Shown in pieces: positions 14,001 to 21,280 of a stretch of DNA of 21,280 nt; position 1 is the stretch's first letter; each line of letters starts with the position of its first letter. Made by a program: the position numbers and the translations under genes. The notes beneath the pieces are model-generated. The model searched no databases, was not told where the DNA came from, and saw only the letters and a list, made by a program, of their open reading frames with translations. The stretch covers positions 24,487-45,766 of the forward strand of contig JH153441.1 in the NCBI GenBank assembly GCA_000226015.1, in the 5' to 3' direction. The DNA is from Mnemiopsis leidyi. Lineage: Eukaryota > Ctenophora > Tentaculata > Lobata > Bolinopsidae.

Positions 14001-17000
14001 GCTCCTGTTCCGCTTCGTAGATCACTACCTTCGGACCACAGTGAGCCATGTCCGAATCGGTTAAACACATCATTTCAAATACCATCTTGGCTGAAATATT
14101 TTCGTATGGAATACTATCATAAGGGCATTTCAATTTTAATCTATGGATTTCTGTTGGGTAATAAGCAAAAATAGGTAAAAATGAACTTTAATCTCCGGTT
14201 CTCTGTCTGCAAACTGCCTAGCAGAACTCTGACGAAGAAATTAAAATAACTATTTTATTTTATTTAAATCCGTCTCTAACAAATTTAGCTATTTTAGCAC
14301 GTGGAATTCGTATTGGTGGGCCGAATATTACTCCAATACCAACATGAGTAAAGGAGTTTTAAAGTTTTCATTCTTAATTTGTCTGGGGTTAATGTCTTTG
14401 ACTTTGAATATAAAGGTTGCATTTAAGATTGGACTGCACGGAACCCCTCAGCATCAATTCCTTGTTTAGGATGTCGTAGAATAAGTTTTTCCGCTGAAGT
14501 TATTTTAACCTTCCCCCAACGTATTATATTAGTTCTTGGAAAATATCAGTTTTTGATCCAAAACTCGAAAGATTTCCCCTGACTAAAATTTCTATTTTTT
14601 GATCTTAATTAATTTCATTTAAAATTATGTGGCTTGGAAAAAAACTACTACAGAAATACTAAAGGAAGTGTCAAAGATTAAAATAGAACAGAATAAATGA
14701 AATCGTTATCGATAAACTAAAATACAGTAAACCCTCGATTTACCGGGCCTCTCGGGGGAAAGGGCTAAGGCCCGGTAAATAGAGGGGCCCAATAAATAGA
14801 ATTTGACCAAAATATGGCCTAATTTTGGCCAAAAATAGTAACTTAAGTTATTGATAGCTATATTTAAACGTCATACTGATCAAATTTCTTGATAAAAATA
14901 CTATTTGAGGGATTTAGAACTGTGAGAATGGATCCAACTTTCTGAATTAGATCTTCAATCAGCAATCTTAAGATCGATCGTTTTATTGTGTTTATTGTGT
15001 ATGTATGCCGTGGTTATGTTACATATATCAGTACACGTGTGTATGAGCTGTCAGCTTGCATGTTAAGGTTCTATCACGGTGTCACATGGCGAAGTGATAC
15101 CTTTACCTGTTTACCAAAATTTCTCGTGTGAAAGCTCATATCCCATGGCCTTGTCCGTATTTCATACGCGATCACGTCATGCTGATACACGATCGTGTGC
15201 TGGACTGGTGTGAAGCATCTCGTACATCGTTATCAGGGCAGTATAGCATGCTTTTGGAAACTAAAGGAGCCGTACTTTATACATGAATCCAGTTGTATTT
15301 CTTTACAATTTTCAAATTTTGTGAAAAAAAATTTGTGTGAAAATATCGAACAATTTCGGGGGAAAGGAAGGAGGCCCGGTAAATAGAGGGACCCGGTAAA
15401 TAGAGGCCCGGTATATCGAGGGTTTACTGTAGAAAGACTGATCATTTTAATCAGTCTTTGAATAGTGGTTTATTTCTAGCCGGCCGTACAATTTTAAAAA
15501 CTGTCAAAGATTAAAATAGAATATCGAATGAACGAAAATAGAAAGACTGATAAAACTGTTATCAGTCTTACAAGTCTTTATGTAGTGGCTTATTTCAAGC
15601 CGTACTATTATAAAACTGTCAAAGATTAAAATAGAACAGAATCGTGTTAAAATCATTTTTAATCTTTATCTGATAAACTTCATCGATTCCATCTATAATT
15701 ATACGGCTCATAAAACGGCCTGGAATAAACTAATAAAATAGAACGACTGATGAAACTGCAAAAGATTATCAGTTTTAGCAGCCTATATATCCTTAGGATC
15801 TTGCTGAATTGCACAGCTTTCGTCTCGTGAACTTTAAACACTAGGAAATATTTTCTAGTTGTTTACAAGTCCCAAGATGGAAGTACGGTGTTTCACTATG
15901 CCCGTTTGCCGGTTTAGCCTTGTCTGGTCCCCTGCTACATGGCTTGTAAACAGGGATCGGTCAGTTAAGGGCGGTCCGTGTAGGTTGACACGGTGCTTTC
16001 AGCTATACAATAATGGTTTATTTCAAGCCGCACTATTCTTGATTTAGCTTCCCGATTGTTGGTTAGATTATGACCGGCATGCAGTGGTGAGTTTAACCAT
16101 ATTTTTCCTGAACCATACTTTCCCCAGTCGTTAATAACCTGCCGTAATAATCCCAGGAAAATTTTTTTCCCTTTTGTCCGCTATGAAAATTGCAATGTTT
16201 TTGAAACATTGCCATTCCATGAAATTCCAGTTAATCGATCGTCTCAACTTTTAATCATGAGTTGCAACACAATTATTCCTAATTTGGTAGATTTTGGGCA
16301 CTTTAACTTGTTGCAGTGAAACGAATTTTTGCCTCTTCCTCTGCTACAACTTCCTTGTTCTTGATAGATAAACTTAAAGTCGAACAATTCTTTTTCTTTA
16401 AATAAATTTTGCTTCTTTATATTCTTTATATTCTTTATATTGTTTATATATTGGCTATCAAATTGTACTTTTCATATTAACTCCAACATCGCCTACAGAA
16501 TAAGACTACGAACAGATCAATGATGAAGTTTTACCGAAACACAGCTAATCAAGATGAAGTTCAAGAAACTGTCTCACTTTGGCCGGAAAACATACAGCTG
16601 AACCACAGGACTGATAACAGCGCACAGCGCAAAAACGTGGACATTTTAATTGCAAGCGTTTTGACCATACTGATCCTTCTTGGTCTATTGGGAAATGCTG
16701 TTTCTTTTTACTACTTCTGGAAAAAGAGAACGAAGTCCTTGCCCAGTCAATTGTACACGGCAATAACTGCAACAGACATTTGTATAGCTGTTACTGCTAT
16801 TCCCGTAGCAGTAGCACTCTTCAACTCTCGACATGAGCCTACCGTGTTCGAGAATGAGGTTTCATGTGCGGTCTGGGCAGTGCTAGCCTACTTTCTGAAG
16901 AGAATGTCCGCCTTTTTGGTCATGGTGTTCTGTGTCACACGGGCCTTAGCGACCTTCTTGCCATTCCGCAGCTTGGCAAAGTTTAAAAATTGTGCTGTCC

Positions 17001-18836
17001 CTATAAGCATGTACGCTGGTTTCATCCTGCTGATGGATGTGGTTTTTCTCTCAACCGGTTGGTTCAAGACCAGGTTCCTACCAGAGGAATCCATGTGCGA
17101 GATTTACCCAGATGAAGTGGAATCAGGCAGCATACACACGATCATCTACTCTGTGGTTCTTCAGATAGAACTGGCACTTCCACCGATAGTCGTATTGATA
17201 ACATCTATCATCTGCATTATCTCACTGGCACGCCCAACATGTGGTAGGGAATCAGCGCACCGTGGGATTTCTAGGATGAAATCCGAGTTTAGAAGAGCGT
17301 CGATCACTATTTCCCTTTTCTGTGTTCTTTTCACCGCATGCAACATTCCTGCATTCCTGCTACAACTGAATTATCTGACATCAGCAACAGGCGAAAAGGT
17401 GGAACATTTTACGGACCACCATGATCGAGGACGCATGGGAGTGTTCACCACTTGGTACGCTCATGTCTTGTCAACCTTCGTCTTTACTTTGATAAATGTT
17501 GCTGTTAATCCCTGCTTCTACATTCTAAGGATGACAGAATGCATCTTTAACGACGGTGCTTGGACAATCCTGCCTCATTCACTACCACGAGTTCCTTCGC
17601 CCCCACCATCCTAAGTCGAGTGTCCGGAAAGTCTGGACAACAAAAACTATTTTTAGCCGTAGTTTAATGATCAATGTTAAGAGAAGATTGATACTTGTCA
17701 ATTGCATTTTCTATTGTTCTAAATAGTGTGACATCTTTTTTATAAAAGGATACTAAATGTTTTATAACATTTTTTTAAACTTGACGTTAATGTAAATCGA
17801 TGTAATGAGAAACTTGTATTTTAGAAGTTGATATCGTGTTATCTTTCTTGAGTTATTGTTAACAGTAACCTGTTTAAATTTAAACCTGTTTAAATAATCA
17901 ATGTTAAGAGGAGGTTGTAATTTGTGACTTCTACTGCTTTGAATGTTGTCTTTCTTTAAAAGCTTTGTCTTTCTTAATTGTTAACATAACTTATCTTATT
18001 TAGAGAAGAGCGTATGTAATTTTGAACCCGTGTTATATTTCTTTAGAATGTTGCAGCTAACAGCAACTGATAGAGATATGTATTTTTGGGGAATGCCACA
18101 AATTTTGACCCATGTGAAGCTAGAAATCAATTTTAATTTGTGCCCCTCCCCAAAAATACTTTTTTAATAATACAATCGATGAAAAGAGAAGCTAGATACT
18201 TGTATTTTGTATTGTAAGTGTGAAAACCATTAAACGCCGAAGGGAACACAGAACTTAAATTTTCTAGATATATTTAACTCTTAATTGTGTTTGATATATC
18301 GTTTTCAGCTTTATCTTTATCAAAATTGAATAATAAAGTTAACAAAATGTGGGTTTAAGTTCGACAAGAATTTCAAATAAAGTGAAAAACAAATACCTTC
18401 TTCGGGTAGGTATAGAGTGCAGTTGTCTTTGATACCAGCTAATTCAGGTCCACATTCGTCACAGTGGTTGTTTAGCTTGGACAACAGCGTCCTGAGTAAA
18501 ACTATGTCAATGTTTATACAGTACCGTTAGTCTTACGAGAATATACTTTAATGTCTACACGCCAAATAGGAGAAAGAAAACCTTTAAAAATAGTTTAAAA
18601 ATCCTTTCACAATAACATTTATGCGGTCGTCCTCCTTGAACACAACCATTGAACGGAAGTCAAAAGGCTGGCCGCTGTAATGGGCTGAACTTGTCCGCTG
18701 AATATAGGGGCTAGGGCCATACTCACACAAGTTGCTGACTGATCTGAACATCGGTCGTGGTATCTGTGCACTGGTTTATGTTCTTATAACTTGTACACTG
18801 TGTGTGTATGTTTTGCATGTCAGCCAGCATCGTCGT
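10980..18836 (-). CDS. Type I membrane protein with a cysteine-rich ectodomain, nine exons recovered, 5' end missing
   Basis: In transcript order the exons are 18836-18727, 18491-18397, 14090-13963, 13496-13421, 13125-13033, 12831-12790, 12354-12304, 11373-11258 and 11096-10980. All eight junctions agree in phase and the joined frame is open for 275 residues. The first 198 or so form an ectodomain with many cysteines (CDEC, NPCF and ECC clusters) and three N-glycosylation sequons (NCT, NLS, NVT). A Gly/Ser/Thr-rich stalk made from three small exons follows, then a transmembrane helix at about 211-233 (VAYTFVGTVLLAFVVIGVVL) stopped by YKRH. The last 38 residues form an acidic cytoplasmic tail ending GENYYD. 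I do not recognise the family. It is probably a surface receptor or adhesion protein; that is inference from topology. The signal-peptide exon was not found and may lie above 18836 or beyond the window. Confidence 0.8.
11258..11373 (-). CDS. Membrane-protein gene, transmembrane exon
   Basis: Acceptor GTCTTGTCTTGCCAG and strong donor GTGAGT. It enters in phase 1 and leaves in phase 0. It encodes a Ser/Thr stalk (GSKSSTTKT), about 23 hydrophobic residues and the stop-transfer YKRHI. A stable hairpin lies 14 nt before its acceptor. Confidence 0.88.
11387..11427. repeat. Long perfect-type hairpin beside the transmembrane exon acceptor
   Basis: Inverted repeat with 19-nt arms (11387-11405 and 11409-11427), one mismatch and a 3-nt loop. 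The arm core is CGAGTTTT-x-GCGGGTATT. It is far more GC-rich and regular than the surrounding intron and sits where the pyrimidine tract and branch point of the transmembrane exon should be. Confidence 0.95.
11428..12303. other. Intron of the membrane-protein gene, nothing recognised
   Basis: AT-rich with A-runs. There is one small inverted repeat (AAATATTCCC near 12163 and GGGAATATTT near 12203). I see no exon or mobile-element terminus. Confidence 0.45.
12304..12354 (-). CDS. Membrane-protein gene, 51-nt stalk exon
   Basis: Acceptor GATTCAG, donor GTAAGC, phase 1-1. It encodes PVDISPNGEAAGVTKG between split glycine codons. Being symmetric, it can be skipped without a frame change. Confidence 0.75.
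12355..12789. other. Intron of the membrane-protein gene, nothing recognised
   Basis: AT-rich intron between two symmetric stalk exons. Short ORFs on both strands lack coding features. Confidence 0.45.
12790..12831 (-). CDS. Membrane-protein gene, 42-nt stalk exon
   Basis: Acceptor CCTAATCTTCAG, donor GTGAGT, phase 1-1. It encodes INVTVGFQSSTNG with one N-glycosylation sequon (NVT). It is also skippable in frame. Confidence 0.72.
13033..13125 (-). CDS. Membrane-protein gene, ectodomain exon
   Basis: Acceptor TTTATTCCTCAG, donor GTGAGT, phase 1-1, 93 nt. It encodes ALMESSSYTNPAWQLWHRNC followed by IIKPGIEVQN. One cysteine and two tryptophans suggest a folded part. The other two frames are less compatible with the neighbours. 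Confidence 0.75.
13126..13420. other. Intron of the membrane-protein gene, nothing recognised
   Basis: Just under 300 bp of unique AT-rich sequence with no recognised feature. Confidence 0.4.
13421..13496 (-). CDS. Membrane-protein gene, exon after the repeat-built intron
   Basis: Acceptor ATTTTGTATTTACAG and donor GTAAGA, phase 0 to 1. It encodes LTECCFWYLNIMVFNLSSVS and ESGQV, with a Cys-Cys pair and an NLS sequon. A later AG (CTGTCAG) exists but would not keep the frame. It is less certain than the other exons because only phase and openness support it. Confidence 0.62.
13497..13990 (-). repeat. Tandem repeat of an exon end and its donor site, about 12 copies
   Basis: Units of about 32 or 41 bp share a core that reads CCCTTGTTTCCAAGGATT on the minus strand. 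The copy at the right end is the authentic 3' end of exon 14090-13963. About 11 further copies fill the 466-nt intron. Seven copies keep a GT at the junction: GTGAGT three times, GTAAGA twice and GTATGT twice. Five carry CTGAGT instead. Most units also have an AG before the core. Confidence 0.92.
13963..14090 (-). CDS. Membrane-protein gene, ectodomain exon whose 3' end is tandemly copied
   Basis: Acceptor ACGAAAATATTTCAG, donor GTGAGT, phase 1 to 0. It encodes KMVFEMMCLTDSDMAHCGPK and ends NLNSNPCFKGF. The final NPCFKGF codons with the donor form the unit that recurs as NPCFQGF-like sequence in the intron downstream. Confidence 0.85.
14091..14640. other. Left part of a 4.3-kb intron, nothing recognised
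   Basis: AT-rich intron of the membrane-protein gene. No exon or repeat family recognised before the dispersed units near 14620. Confidence 0.4.
14620..16040. repeat. Diverged repeat family around the mariner-like element
   Basis: A motif set recurs: TGTCAAAGATTAAAATAGAA at about 14670, 15501 and 15617; TGGTTTATTTCAAGCCG-like words at about 15467, 15586 and 16013; and hairpin blocks AAGACTGAT...ATCAGTCTT at about 15433-15460 and 15543-15572. It looks like an old array of units of about 100 to 130 bp, into which the 705-bp element inserted. Confidence 0.7.
14725..15429. mobile_element. Non-autonomous mariner/pogo-like DNA transposon, 705 bp
   Basis: Terminal inverted repeats of 28 bp (14725-14752 and 15402-15429) begin CAGTAAACCCTCGAT and differ at one position. 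Both ends are flanked by TA, the target site used by the Tc1/mariner/pogo superfamily. A subterminal GGCCCGGTAAATAGAGGG motif occurs near both ends and is repeated at the right. There is no transposase ORF inside, so it would depend on one encoded elsewhere. It lies in the big intron of the membrane-protein gene. Confidence 0.88.
15700..16480. other. Intronic sequence upstream of the GPCR gene
   Basis: It contains the last dispersed repeat fragments up to about 16040. At about 16418-16447 there is a short 9-bp repeat (TTCTTTATA, three copies). The region just before 16498 should hold the GPCR promoter or 5' untranslated exon, but I cannot locate a start site. Confidence 0.4.
16497..16498 (+). 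promoter_or_regulatory. Likely 3' splice site in the GPCR 5' UTR
   Basis: The AG of CATCGCCTACAG, preceded by a TTTTCATATTAACTCC tract with a branch-like TTAAC, lies 21 bp before the first ATG. It suggests one upstream untranslated exon and an otherwise intron-free coding region. Confidence 0.5.
16520..17614 (+). CDS. Class A (rhodopsin-like) orphan GPCR, single coding exon, nested in an intron
   Basis: A seven-helix receptor of 364 residues, full length for the class. TM1 is at about 41-66 with the conserved GN (Asn59). TM2 starts near residue 77 (TATDICIAV). Cys116 before TM3 and Cys193 in the second extracellular loop can form the usual disulfide. The DRY motif is replaced by VTR (139-141). 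TM6 at about 260-283 has CNIP in place of CWxP. TM7 carries NPxxY exactly (NPCFY, 330-334). The tail is only about 30 residues, proline-rich, and has no clear palmitoylation cysteine cluster. Two adjacent ATGs open the frame; the first is taken. No N-glycosylation sequon is seen in the N-terminus. It lies on the + strand inside the 14091-18396 intron of the minus-strand gene. The ligand is unknown; such receptors often form lineage-specific families in invertebrates. Confidence 0.93.
   Translation: MMKFYRNTANQDEVQETVSLWPENIQLNHRTDNSAQRKNVDILIASVLTILILLGLLGNAVSFYYFWKKRTKSLPSQLYTAITATDICIAVTAIPVAVALFNSRHEPTVFENEVSCAVWAVLAYFLKRMSAFLVMVFCVTRALATFLPFRSLAKFKNCAVPISMYAGFILLMDVVFLSTGWFKTRFLPEESMCEIYPDEVESGSIHTIIYSVVLQIELALPPIVVLITSIICIISLARPTCGRESAHRGISRMKSEFRRASITISLFCVLFTACNIPAFLLQLNYLTSATGEKVEHFTDHHDRGRMGVFTTWYAHVLSTFVFTLINVAVNPCFYILRMTECIFNDGAWTILPHSLPRVPSPPPS
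17615..18331. repeat. Probable GPCR 3' UTR with diverged internal repeats and a hairpin
   Basis: The phrase ATCAATGTTAAGAGAAGATTG at about 17671 recurs at about 17898 with two changes. It recurs in weaker form (ATCGATG.AA.GAGAA) near 17797 and 18177. A hairpin with 13-nt arms (18080-18092, GTATTTTTGGGGA, and 18147-18159) has further internal complementarity. No coding sequence is present. Confidence 0.65.
18332..18337 (+). terminator. Candidate poly(A) signal of the GPCR gene
   Basis: AATAAA about 720 bp after the GPCR stop; a second lies at 18376-18381. Both fall just before a minus-strand exon (18397-18491), so a GPCR transcript would end almost at that antisense exon. Confidence 0.45.
18397..18491 (-). 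CDS. Membrane-protein gene, ectodomain exon with CDEC motif
   Basis: Acceptor GTTTTACTCAG, donor GTATTT, phase 2 to 1. It encodes TLLSKLNNHCDECGPELAGI and KDNCTLYLPEE. Three cysteines and one N-glycosylation sequon (NCT) are present. Both neighbouring junctions restore single codons in frame. Confidence 0.82.
18727..18836 (-). CDS. Membrane-protein gene, most upstream exon recovered
   Basis: Acceptor ATCTTTCAG, donor GTGAGT, phase 0 to 2. It encodes TTMLADMQNIHTQCTSYKNI and on to VQISQQLV, with two cysteines. Although it holds an ATG, no signal peptide follows, so at least one earlier exon should exist. Confidence 0.78.
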
Positions 18837-18849
18837 CTGAAAGATCAAG

Positions 18850-19040
18850 TACTTAAGCTTACTTAAGCTTCTGTAAAACAGACGAATTCGACCAGCTAAA
18901 TGAATTAAAGGTCAAAGGATTAAGGACTAGAAAGTAGATCTTAGCCTATTTGATCACATGACTGAATTTTATCGATAAATTGTTATTGGATTGTTACTGA
19001 ATTGGATTGTTACTACTAACTTAATTGGATTGTTACTAAA
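18850..19040. repeat. Short direct repeats (ACTTAAGCTT; ATTGGATTGTTACT)
   Basis: ACTTAAGCTT is doubled at about 18851-18870. ATTGGATTGTTACT recurs about three times at 18986-19037. This is simple local duplication with no coding signal. Confidence 0.7.
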
Positions 19041-19064
19041 TTTAATTCTTTAATTTGATATAAA

Positions 19065-19356
19065 ATTTAACTCGTACAACTTCCGAAATATTCCGTGTAC
19101 GGACATCTTAAGGAGCTGGTGAGTACCAAGCAGAATTCATTATCACCTGATATGCAAGTTCAAACTCATTCTGAATGGAATAGACATTACACCGAAGTGG
19201 GATTCGCGTCACTGATATCCTCCGAGATTAAATTCCAGGATAAATCCTGTACCAATCACAGCTTGGTGGCCTGGACTGCCTGCCTCGGACGGGTTTCGAA
19301 CACCCGGTCTTCGGCGTGGGAAGCGAGTGCTAGTACCACTACACCACCCGGCAGAC
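19065..19356 (-). mobile_element. tRNA-derived SINE, 292 bp, with perfect 13-bp target duplication
   Basis: Identical AATTTGATATAAA flanks occur at 19052-19064 and 19357-19369. On the minus strand the element opens with a tRNA-like head (19356-19281). It has an A box TGGTGTAGTGG, a B box GTTCGAAACCC, a perfect T stem (CGGGT/ACCCG) and an anticodon-loop-like TTCCCAC (Gly-CCC type), but a mismatched anticodon stem. A non-tRNA body of about 215 bp follows. The intact target duplication shows retroposition by a LINE and a fairly young insertion. The internal boxes would serve as its RNA polymerase III promoter. Confidence 0.88.
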
Positions 19357-19369
19357 AATTTGATATAAA

Positions 19370-20658
19370 CGCTAAAATTATGTAGCTGATCTGATCTGGG
19401 CGCGCGGCGCGCGCACGTGACAAATCAAACTCTGCGTGAATAGTACTTCAACTTTTAACACGCGTGCTACAGTTAAACACCACGCACAGACTTAACTAAA
19501 ATTAAATTATCGCAATGAAGTTGTCTTGTTATGGTATCACTTCAGTCGTGTTATGTTGTAACAAGACCGTTCCAACACCAGAAATTCTCCTCTTATTCCG
19601 AAAGAACAGTCTTAACGATGGTCCATCTGATGTCGTGAATGTGACGCACAACGCATATTGTAATGCGTACTGCTTACGCCATCAACCATTTAAATACGCA
19701 TTTGAGAACTACCAAACGTAATTAACAGACCAATTAACTATGAATTGTCTGGAAATTGCATCATTTAATCTGACGGTGTCGATCAGATGTGGCATTAATT
19801 CAAGTAACTGAAAGTTCGTGCATTTTCGCGAACCACAGAGCTATTTTCAGTGGTCGGTGGTCTATTACTGGGCACCATTGCCACGTGAAAAGCAATAAGT
19901 AGTAAAATAGACATTTGCATATTTCAATTGAGTTCACATGTGACAAAATTGTAGACGACCAAGGAATGTTATTTTAGCATAAGGGCATTTTTGTTCCACT
20001 AGCAAGTAAGAATACTTTATTGACAAGTATTGTTACTTATTTAAGACTTCAATAGTATGGAGCATTCTTTAGTAAGTTGCAGAAAGGAGACACCATAATT
20101 TAATTTAACCTTTAGAAAATTAGATCGCTTATAGAATTTTACATATTATTTCAATTTTCAGTGAAGTAAGATGAGTTTAGAAATAAATAATTGAGTTTGG
20201 AAACAAATAATTAAGAGTTTTGTCCCTAAAGATGCCAGCTAGACGAGCCTCATTGAACCACTTATCAAATATTAATGTCCAAATGTACTGATCAATATGT
20301 CACACTATTCCACTAAGACATATCACCGACACATGATGTATTGCACTTCCATCTAAGGGATAATTTGTCGTGAAATAGACCCAATACAGACGCTCCTCAC
20401 TTCTGCAGAAGAATAGTGTTGTTGTAATTAAGTAGTGGTAGTGTAATGGAGTTCCAATGTATGTTAGTGTTTAGATACAGTGTAATATAAGTTATCTCTC
20501 AAGTAGGTCACATGACGATATCATGGATATTGTGGCACCCACGTGACTTATGAAGTACCCTGTAGACCGGTGTGTGAACTTTGTTGCTTTAAACTATTAA
20601 CCTATCAAGAGACACTAGACACGTACGAACATGCTGCTACACGTTATTGGATTTAGGT
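19370..20658. other. No recognised gene; possible 5' region of the membrane-protein gene
   Basis: A GC-alternating stretch (GCGCGCGGCGCGCGCACGTG) stands out near 19400-19420. The rest is AT-rich unique sequence. The missing signal-peptide exon of the minus-strand gene could be here, but I found no phase-0 donor with a convincing signal sequence. A 68-residue + strand ORF at 19515 has no supporting feature. Confidence 0.4.
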
Positions 20659-20900
20659 CTGAATCACTGACGGACTGAATCCGGACAAACTGAATCACTG
20701 ACAAACTGAATCACTGACAAACTGAATCACTGACAAACTGAATCACTGACAAACTGAATCACTGACAAACTGAATCACTGACAAACTGAATCACTGACAA
20801 ACTGAATCACTGACAAACTGAATCACTGACAAACTGAATCACTGACAAACTGAATCACTAACGGACTGAATCACTGACGGACTTAATCACTGACGGACTT
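20659..20900. repeat. 16-bp minisatellite (CTGAATCACTGACAAA)
   Basis: About 14 tandem copies, near-perfect in the centre (ACAAA) and with ACGGA variants at both ends. There are no spacers, so this is not a CRISPR array. Confidence 0.95.
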
Positions 20901-20978
20901 AATAACTAACAATAACTACAGCTAGTTACTATTCAGTCTACATTACCCACGGTATCAATAACTTTAGTAATATTAGCG

Positions 20979-21035
20979 TTTTGTCCTGTTTTGTCCTATT
21001 TTGTCCCGTTTTGTCCTGTTTTGTCCTGTTTTAAA
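20979..21035. repeat. 10-bp tandem repeat (TTTTGTCCTG)
   Basis: Five to six copies with single-base variants (CTA, CCG). It is non-coding; the open frame through it is only the repeat. Confidence 0.9.
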
Positions 21036-21173
21036 CCAAGGAGGCCGAGCAGGCCGGGTTTACCGGGCACACACTTGACACTACACGTAGTTAAGATAAC
21101 AATAGCACAATACATTCCAGCTAACTGTTTACACAACTACAAGCTTCCGTCTACACGGTACATAGCTACACTA

Positions 21174-21280
21174 CAACCTATTGGTGGGATAACTGTTACC
21201 ATAACTATAACTTATTGGTGGGATAACTGTTACTATAACTACAACCTATTGGTGGGATAACTGTTACTATAACTACAACC
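21174..21280. repeat. 34-bp tandem repeat, cut by the window edge
   Basis: Three copies with core ACCTATTGGTGGGATAACTG begin at 21174, 21208 and 21242, and a fourth starts at 21276. The array continues past the window. Confidence 0.93.

Noticed and set aside
15195-15386. Short ORF inside the 705-bp element as a transposase remnant
   Set aside because: No DDE, helix-turn-helix or other transposase motif is visible, and the length is expected by chance.
19281-19356. A functional tRNA-Gly gene on the minus strand
   Set aside because: The A box, B box and T arm are good, but the anticodon and acceptor stems mispair. A body and target duplications show it is the head of a SINE.
19095-19385. 96-residue + strand ORF
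   Set aside because: It runs antisense through the SINE and has no domain.
19515-19721. 68-residue + strand ORF starting MKLSCYG as a small secreted protein
   Set aside because: The hydrophobic start is short and cysteine-rich without a clear cleavage site. No splice, promoter or poly(A) evidence supports it.
20659-20900. CRISPR-like array
   Set aside because: Units are contiguous 16-mers without spacers in a eukaryotic context, so it is a minisatellite.

Overview
The window looks like nuclear DNA of an invertebrate animal; I cannot name the phylum. It is AT-rich and full of short tandem repeats. Its genes are split into small exons with GT-AG introns, and AATAAA-type signals follow them. 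Genes were rebuilt by joining exons whose splice phases agree and whose joined translation makes sense. No transcript data were available.

The left part (about 840 to 9320, + strand) is one eight-exon gene for a PH-ArfGAP protein of the ACAP/ASAP/AGAP class. It has an acidic and then basic linker, a PH domain split across two exons, and an ArfGAP zinc finger (C-x2-C-x16-C-x2-C) with its arginine finger. A short tail and a poly(A) signal follow. One large intron holds an antisense ORF for a secreted cysteine-rich protein resembling the Ly6/uPAR fold. Another intron holds a decayed non-LTR retrotransposon, two long simple-repeat arrays and a candidate poison exon.

The middle and right part (18836 down to 10980, - strand) is a nine-exon gene for an apparently undescribed type I membrane protein: a cysteine-rich ectodomain, one transmembrane segment and a 38-residue acidic tail. 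All eight internal junctions agree in phase. Its 5' exons were not found. Its largest intron carries a complete single-exon class A GPCR on the + strand, and a 705-bp mariner/pogo-like element with TA target sites. A 292-bp tRNA-derived SINE with perfect 13-bp target duplications lies upstream. The two multi-exon genes converge, with about 1.7 kb between their stop codons.

The most striking pattern is that tandem or segmental duplication has copied exon-intron boundaries at three separate places. One is the PH exon donor (four copies of 44 bp). The second is the next PH exon's acceptor, copied about 450 bp upstream with a 10-bp repeat array between the copies. The third is a donor in the membrane-protein gene, where a 466-bp intron is almost wholly made of about 11 extra copies of the exon end and donor.
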